From Chitinophagaceae bacterium (GTDB taxonomy: Bacteria; Bacteroidota; Bacteroidia; Chitinophagales; Chitinophagaceae): 16,100 nt of DNA. Made by a program: the position numbers and the translations under genes. The stretch covers positions 1-16,100 of the forward strand of contig JANXWM010000422.1 of assembly GCA_025351145.1 (NCBI GenBank), in the 5' to 3' direction. The notes beneath the pieces are model-generated. The model saw only the letters and a program-made list of their open reading frames with translations. It was not told the DNA's origin and did not search any database. Position 1 is the first letter of the stretch. Every line of letters begins with the position of its first letter. Below, in pieces: positions 13,805-16,100 of this stretch.

Positions 13805-16099
13805 TTATTTGTTTTTTGGCAATGCAATTAAGTTGGCCATTAACCTGTATGCACCTGGAACACCTGCTGGCAATTCGCGGAAAAACACAAGCCCGGTATA
13901 CACAAAATTTCCTTTTCCGTATTTGCCGATGATGAGGCTGCCATTGGTTTCTGGCTCATTAGCATCATGCATACCAAACGGTGCTTCATAATGACTGTCT
14001 ATTTGTTCGGCCTGGTAAATGCTGCGTTCCTGTATCCAGCCATCGAAATCTTTTTCGGTTATTTTATTGGGGTAGCTGAGTGCAGAATTACCTGGCAGCA
14101 GTACATTTATTTTTGCATTTTCATCGGTAACCCTTGTGCGGCTTACAGTGAAAGGATATGGCCCGATTTTATTAGAAACACTGCTTACAAAATTACTCGT
14201 ATTATACTGCACAATATAGTTGCCGCCATTTTGTATATAGCGCATCAGTACATCGTATTTTCCGGTAAGCCAATCATGCGTATTATAGGCACGGATGCCG
14301 GCAATAACGGCATCGAACTGTTTAAGTTTGTCATCGGTAATATCGGCTTCGTTCAATGTTTTTACAGTGTAGCCCAATTGCTGTAAAGATTGCGGAACCT
14401 TATCTCCCGCACCGGTAATATAGCCAATGGTTTTTCCTTTGGTAATTACATCGATCTTTTCTGCTTTGGCGGCAAGCGGTTTGTAATAAACAATGCCGGG
14501 TATATGATCGTAAGAAATTTTTCTTTCTTCCATCAATGGCTGAGTATATGCTTGGCCTGCAGCATCGCTGATATTTTTAATTGATACTGCGATGTTGCTC
14601 TTCGAGTTTGAAGTTGTTGTTAGAATTCCTTTCACGTCAACAGTTGCATCTTTCTTCAAAGAATCTTTATACATGCCATTGGTAATATTCCAGCCATTGT
14701 CTGCGGTAATATTTACATCAACATTCTTCAAAGTTTTTTTCGATTTTAGTTCGAGCTGAACATCTTTTTGTTTTGCGCCATCCAGCACATAAACATTTTC
14801 GTTGAAAGCACCCGTAACCGCTGGCTCAACCCTGAAAGGCTGATACAGCTCACCTTTCACCGGATCGGTAAATTTATATTGCACATCCCGTTTTACTGTA
14901 AAGTCAACACCTTCTATGTTAAATGTGAATGCAGCAGTGTAAGCCGCATCGCTTTGTGCCTTGCCAATCAGTTGCTGGTCGCTTACATCAAAGCTGCCTG
15001 ACTGCAATGGCTTCTCTAACCAGTAAGGCTGTGAAATTTTTGCATCCACAGGAACTGAAAATAATTTTGTTGCACTGATGTTTTGATTTTGCGAAAGGCT
15101 GTTGGCAAAAGAAGAATCAAAAGAAAGCAGTTGAATATTTTTGAGTACAACATTGCTGTTGTTTCTCTTGTTTACAAAGAACTGCACATTGAATTTATCG
15201 CCCTGCACCGCATATTCATTTCCAGAAGTTGCCTCAGCAAATAACCCACTGCAACTGATGATAATATTTTGCACTTCATCTAACTTTTTATTCCTCCAGT
15301 AACTTTCAGGCAACCGTTGAATAGCTTTATACAAATTAACCAAACCAGTAACAGAATTTTCAGGATGCTCAAAACTGTAACTGCCAATCACTGCATCAAT
15401 TTGCTGCTGCACCGCACTTGCTCCATCAACCCTTCCCCAGTCTGTGGCAAAACCTTCCATCAAATCATTCTTTGGCGCATCGCCTTCTAATGTTTTAAAA
15501 TATTCATAAGCCTGGCCTCTTTGTCTTGGTACACCAAAGCCCTGGCTCTTATGCTGGCTGCGGCTTTCACTCGCTATCTCTCCATAACTTTTACCAAGTA
15601 AACTATTGTATACACCAACATCCATTTTAAACTGTGTACTGTCGGTCGTGTTGATGCTGCCAAAACTAAATGTGTTCCATAAAATTCTTTTTGCCTGCCA
15701 TATTTGTACACCAAGTTTTAATTGCTCCGGAAACATATTGGGATCGGCTGCTGCTTTAAACGCTTCAACCGCTAATAAATTAGAAGCCTGGTGATGACCA
15801 TGCCCCGCACGTTCATCTCCTGGGAACCTGGTTACAATTACATCGGGCTGAAACTTGCGTATTACCCAAACCACATCGCTTAAAATTTTATCATGCCCCC
15901 AGGTCTTTAAAGCTTCTTCAGATGTTTTACAAAAACCAAAATCGTAGGCCCTGCTAAAAAATTGTTCGGCATCATCAATGCGGCGGGCTGCCAATAATTC
16001 CTGGGTGCGTATCAGGCCAAGGTCTATCCCCTGCTCATCACCAATTAAATTTTGCCCACCATCGCCCCTTGTTAAACTTAGGTAGCCAGTACGGTATAA
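13805..16099 (-). CDS. PIG-L/LmbE family deacetylase-like protein with long C-terminal region (N-terminus outside window)
   Basis: The frame is open through the right edge, giving 764 visible residues. The TTG at 15994 is internal. The visible N-terminal part continues a PIG-L (LmbE) zinc-dependent N-deacetylase domain, with SLTRGDGGQNLIGDEQG near the edge and the metal-site segment PGDERAGHGHHQASN (about residues 92-106 visible). The first metal motif (AHPDDE in the family) would be just outside. A long region follows with beta-sandwich-like segments. A C-terminal part resembles a class I amidotransferase or ThuA-like fold (FDAVIAGIRAYNTHDWLTGK, NGGNYIVQYNTSNF, KGNFVYTGLVFFRELPAGVP). Long proteins of this layout, usually secreted, are known in Bacteroidota. 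The substrate is unknown; removal of acetyl groups from an amino sugar is the family's typical reaction. It is probably the first gene of a cluster with the small membrane proteins and symporter. Confidence 0.88.
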   Translation of the reverse strand, partial: LYRTGYLSLTRGDGGQNLIGDEQGIDLGLIRTQELLAARRIDDAEQFFSRAYDFGFCKTSEEALKTWGHDKILSDVVWVIRKFQPDVIVTRFPGDERAGHGHHQASNLLAVEAFKAAADPNMFPEQLKLGVQIWQAKRILWNTFSFGSINTTDSTQFKMDVGVYNSLLGKSYGEIASESRSQHKSQGFGVPRQRGQAYEYFKTLEGDAPKNDLMEGFATDWGRVDGASAVQQQIDAVIGSYSFEHPENSVTGLVNLYKAIQRLPESYWRNKKLDEVQNIIISCSGLFAEATSGNEYAVQGDKFNVQFFVNKRNNSNVVLKNIQLLSFDSSFANSLSQNQNISATKLFSVPVDAKISQPYWLEKPLQSGSFDVSDQQLIGKAQSDAAYTAAFTFNIEGVDFTVKRDVQYKFTDPVKGELYQPFRVEPAVTGAFNENVYVLDGAKQKDVQLELKSKKTLKNVDVNITADNGWNITNGMYKDSLKKDATVDVKGILTTTSNSKSNIAVSIKNISDAAGQAYTQPLMEERKISYDHIPGIVYYKPLAAKAEKIDVITKGKTIGYITGAGDKVPQSLQQLGYTVKTLNEADITDDKLKQFDAVIAGIRAYNTHDWLTGKYDVLMRYIQNGGNYIVQYNTSNFVSSVSNKIGPYPFTVSRTRVTDENAKINVLLPGNSALSYPNKITEKDFDGWIQERSIYQAEQIDSHYEAPFGMHDANEPETNGSLIIGKYGKGNFVYTGLVFFRELPAGVPGAYRLMANLIALPKNK

Positions 16100-16100
16100 C

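Overview
The window looks like chromosomal DNA of a Bacteroidota bacterium, most likely family Chitinophagaceae. This rests on the fairly AT-rich composition, A-rich leaders without clear Shine-Dalgarno sites, one promoter of the Bacteroidota TAnnTTTG type, and the gene families present: large MacB/FtsX permeases of about 800 residues, a DUF4097 beta-repeat protein, a long PIG-L deacetylase and an SSS symporter. The genus assignment is inference. No tRNA, rRNA, CRISPR array or transposase gene was seen.

Layout. The left part (about 1-9717) is all on the + strand: the C-terminal end of an MacB/FtsX permease (2-1042), a complete paralogue (1267-3675), a DUF4097 protein gene split by one in-frame stop codon (4241-5272), a third permease paralogue (5633-8068), and a lipoprotein with an IPT/TIG domain and NHL repeats (8407-9717). 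The right part is all on the - strand and converges on the first at about 9718-9932: the E2 subunit of 2-oxoglutarate dehydrogenase (9933-11162), an SSS symporter (11545-13287) whose start overlaps the stop of a 39-residue membrane peptide gene (13284-13403), a 52-residue membrane protein (13642-13800), and a PIG-L/LmbE-type protein running off the right edge (13805 to the end).

How the genes may work together. The permeases belong to the family that partners with a separate ATPase, and no ATPase gene is in the window. The DUF4097 protein lies between two of them and is probably exported. On the - strand the PIG-L protein and the 52-residue protein are 4 nt apart, and the 39-residue peptide and the symporter overlap by 4 nt. 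This suggests hydrolysis of an N-acetylated or glycan-like substrate next to sodium-coupled uptake, but the substrate is unknown. sucB has its own promoter candidate and terminator and appears to be a separate housekeeping unit.

The most unusual content is between the genes. Eleven copies of a 20-bp core (GTACAAGTGAGTGACACAAC or GTACAAGAGTGCGACGCAAC) occupy most intergenic gaps and never lie inside a recognised coding domain. Eight form four inverted pairs spanning 100, 419, 167 and 108 bp. The copies share flanking modules in different combinations. A second GC-rich palindromic module, GCCCC..CCCTAAAGGG..CCCCTTTAGGGG..GGGGC, begins 3 nt after the stop codon of each of the three permease genes and leads into the core repeat. 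Together they look like a mosaic family of short non-coding repeats, either mobile or acting at RNA 3' ends.
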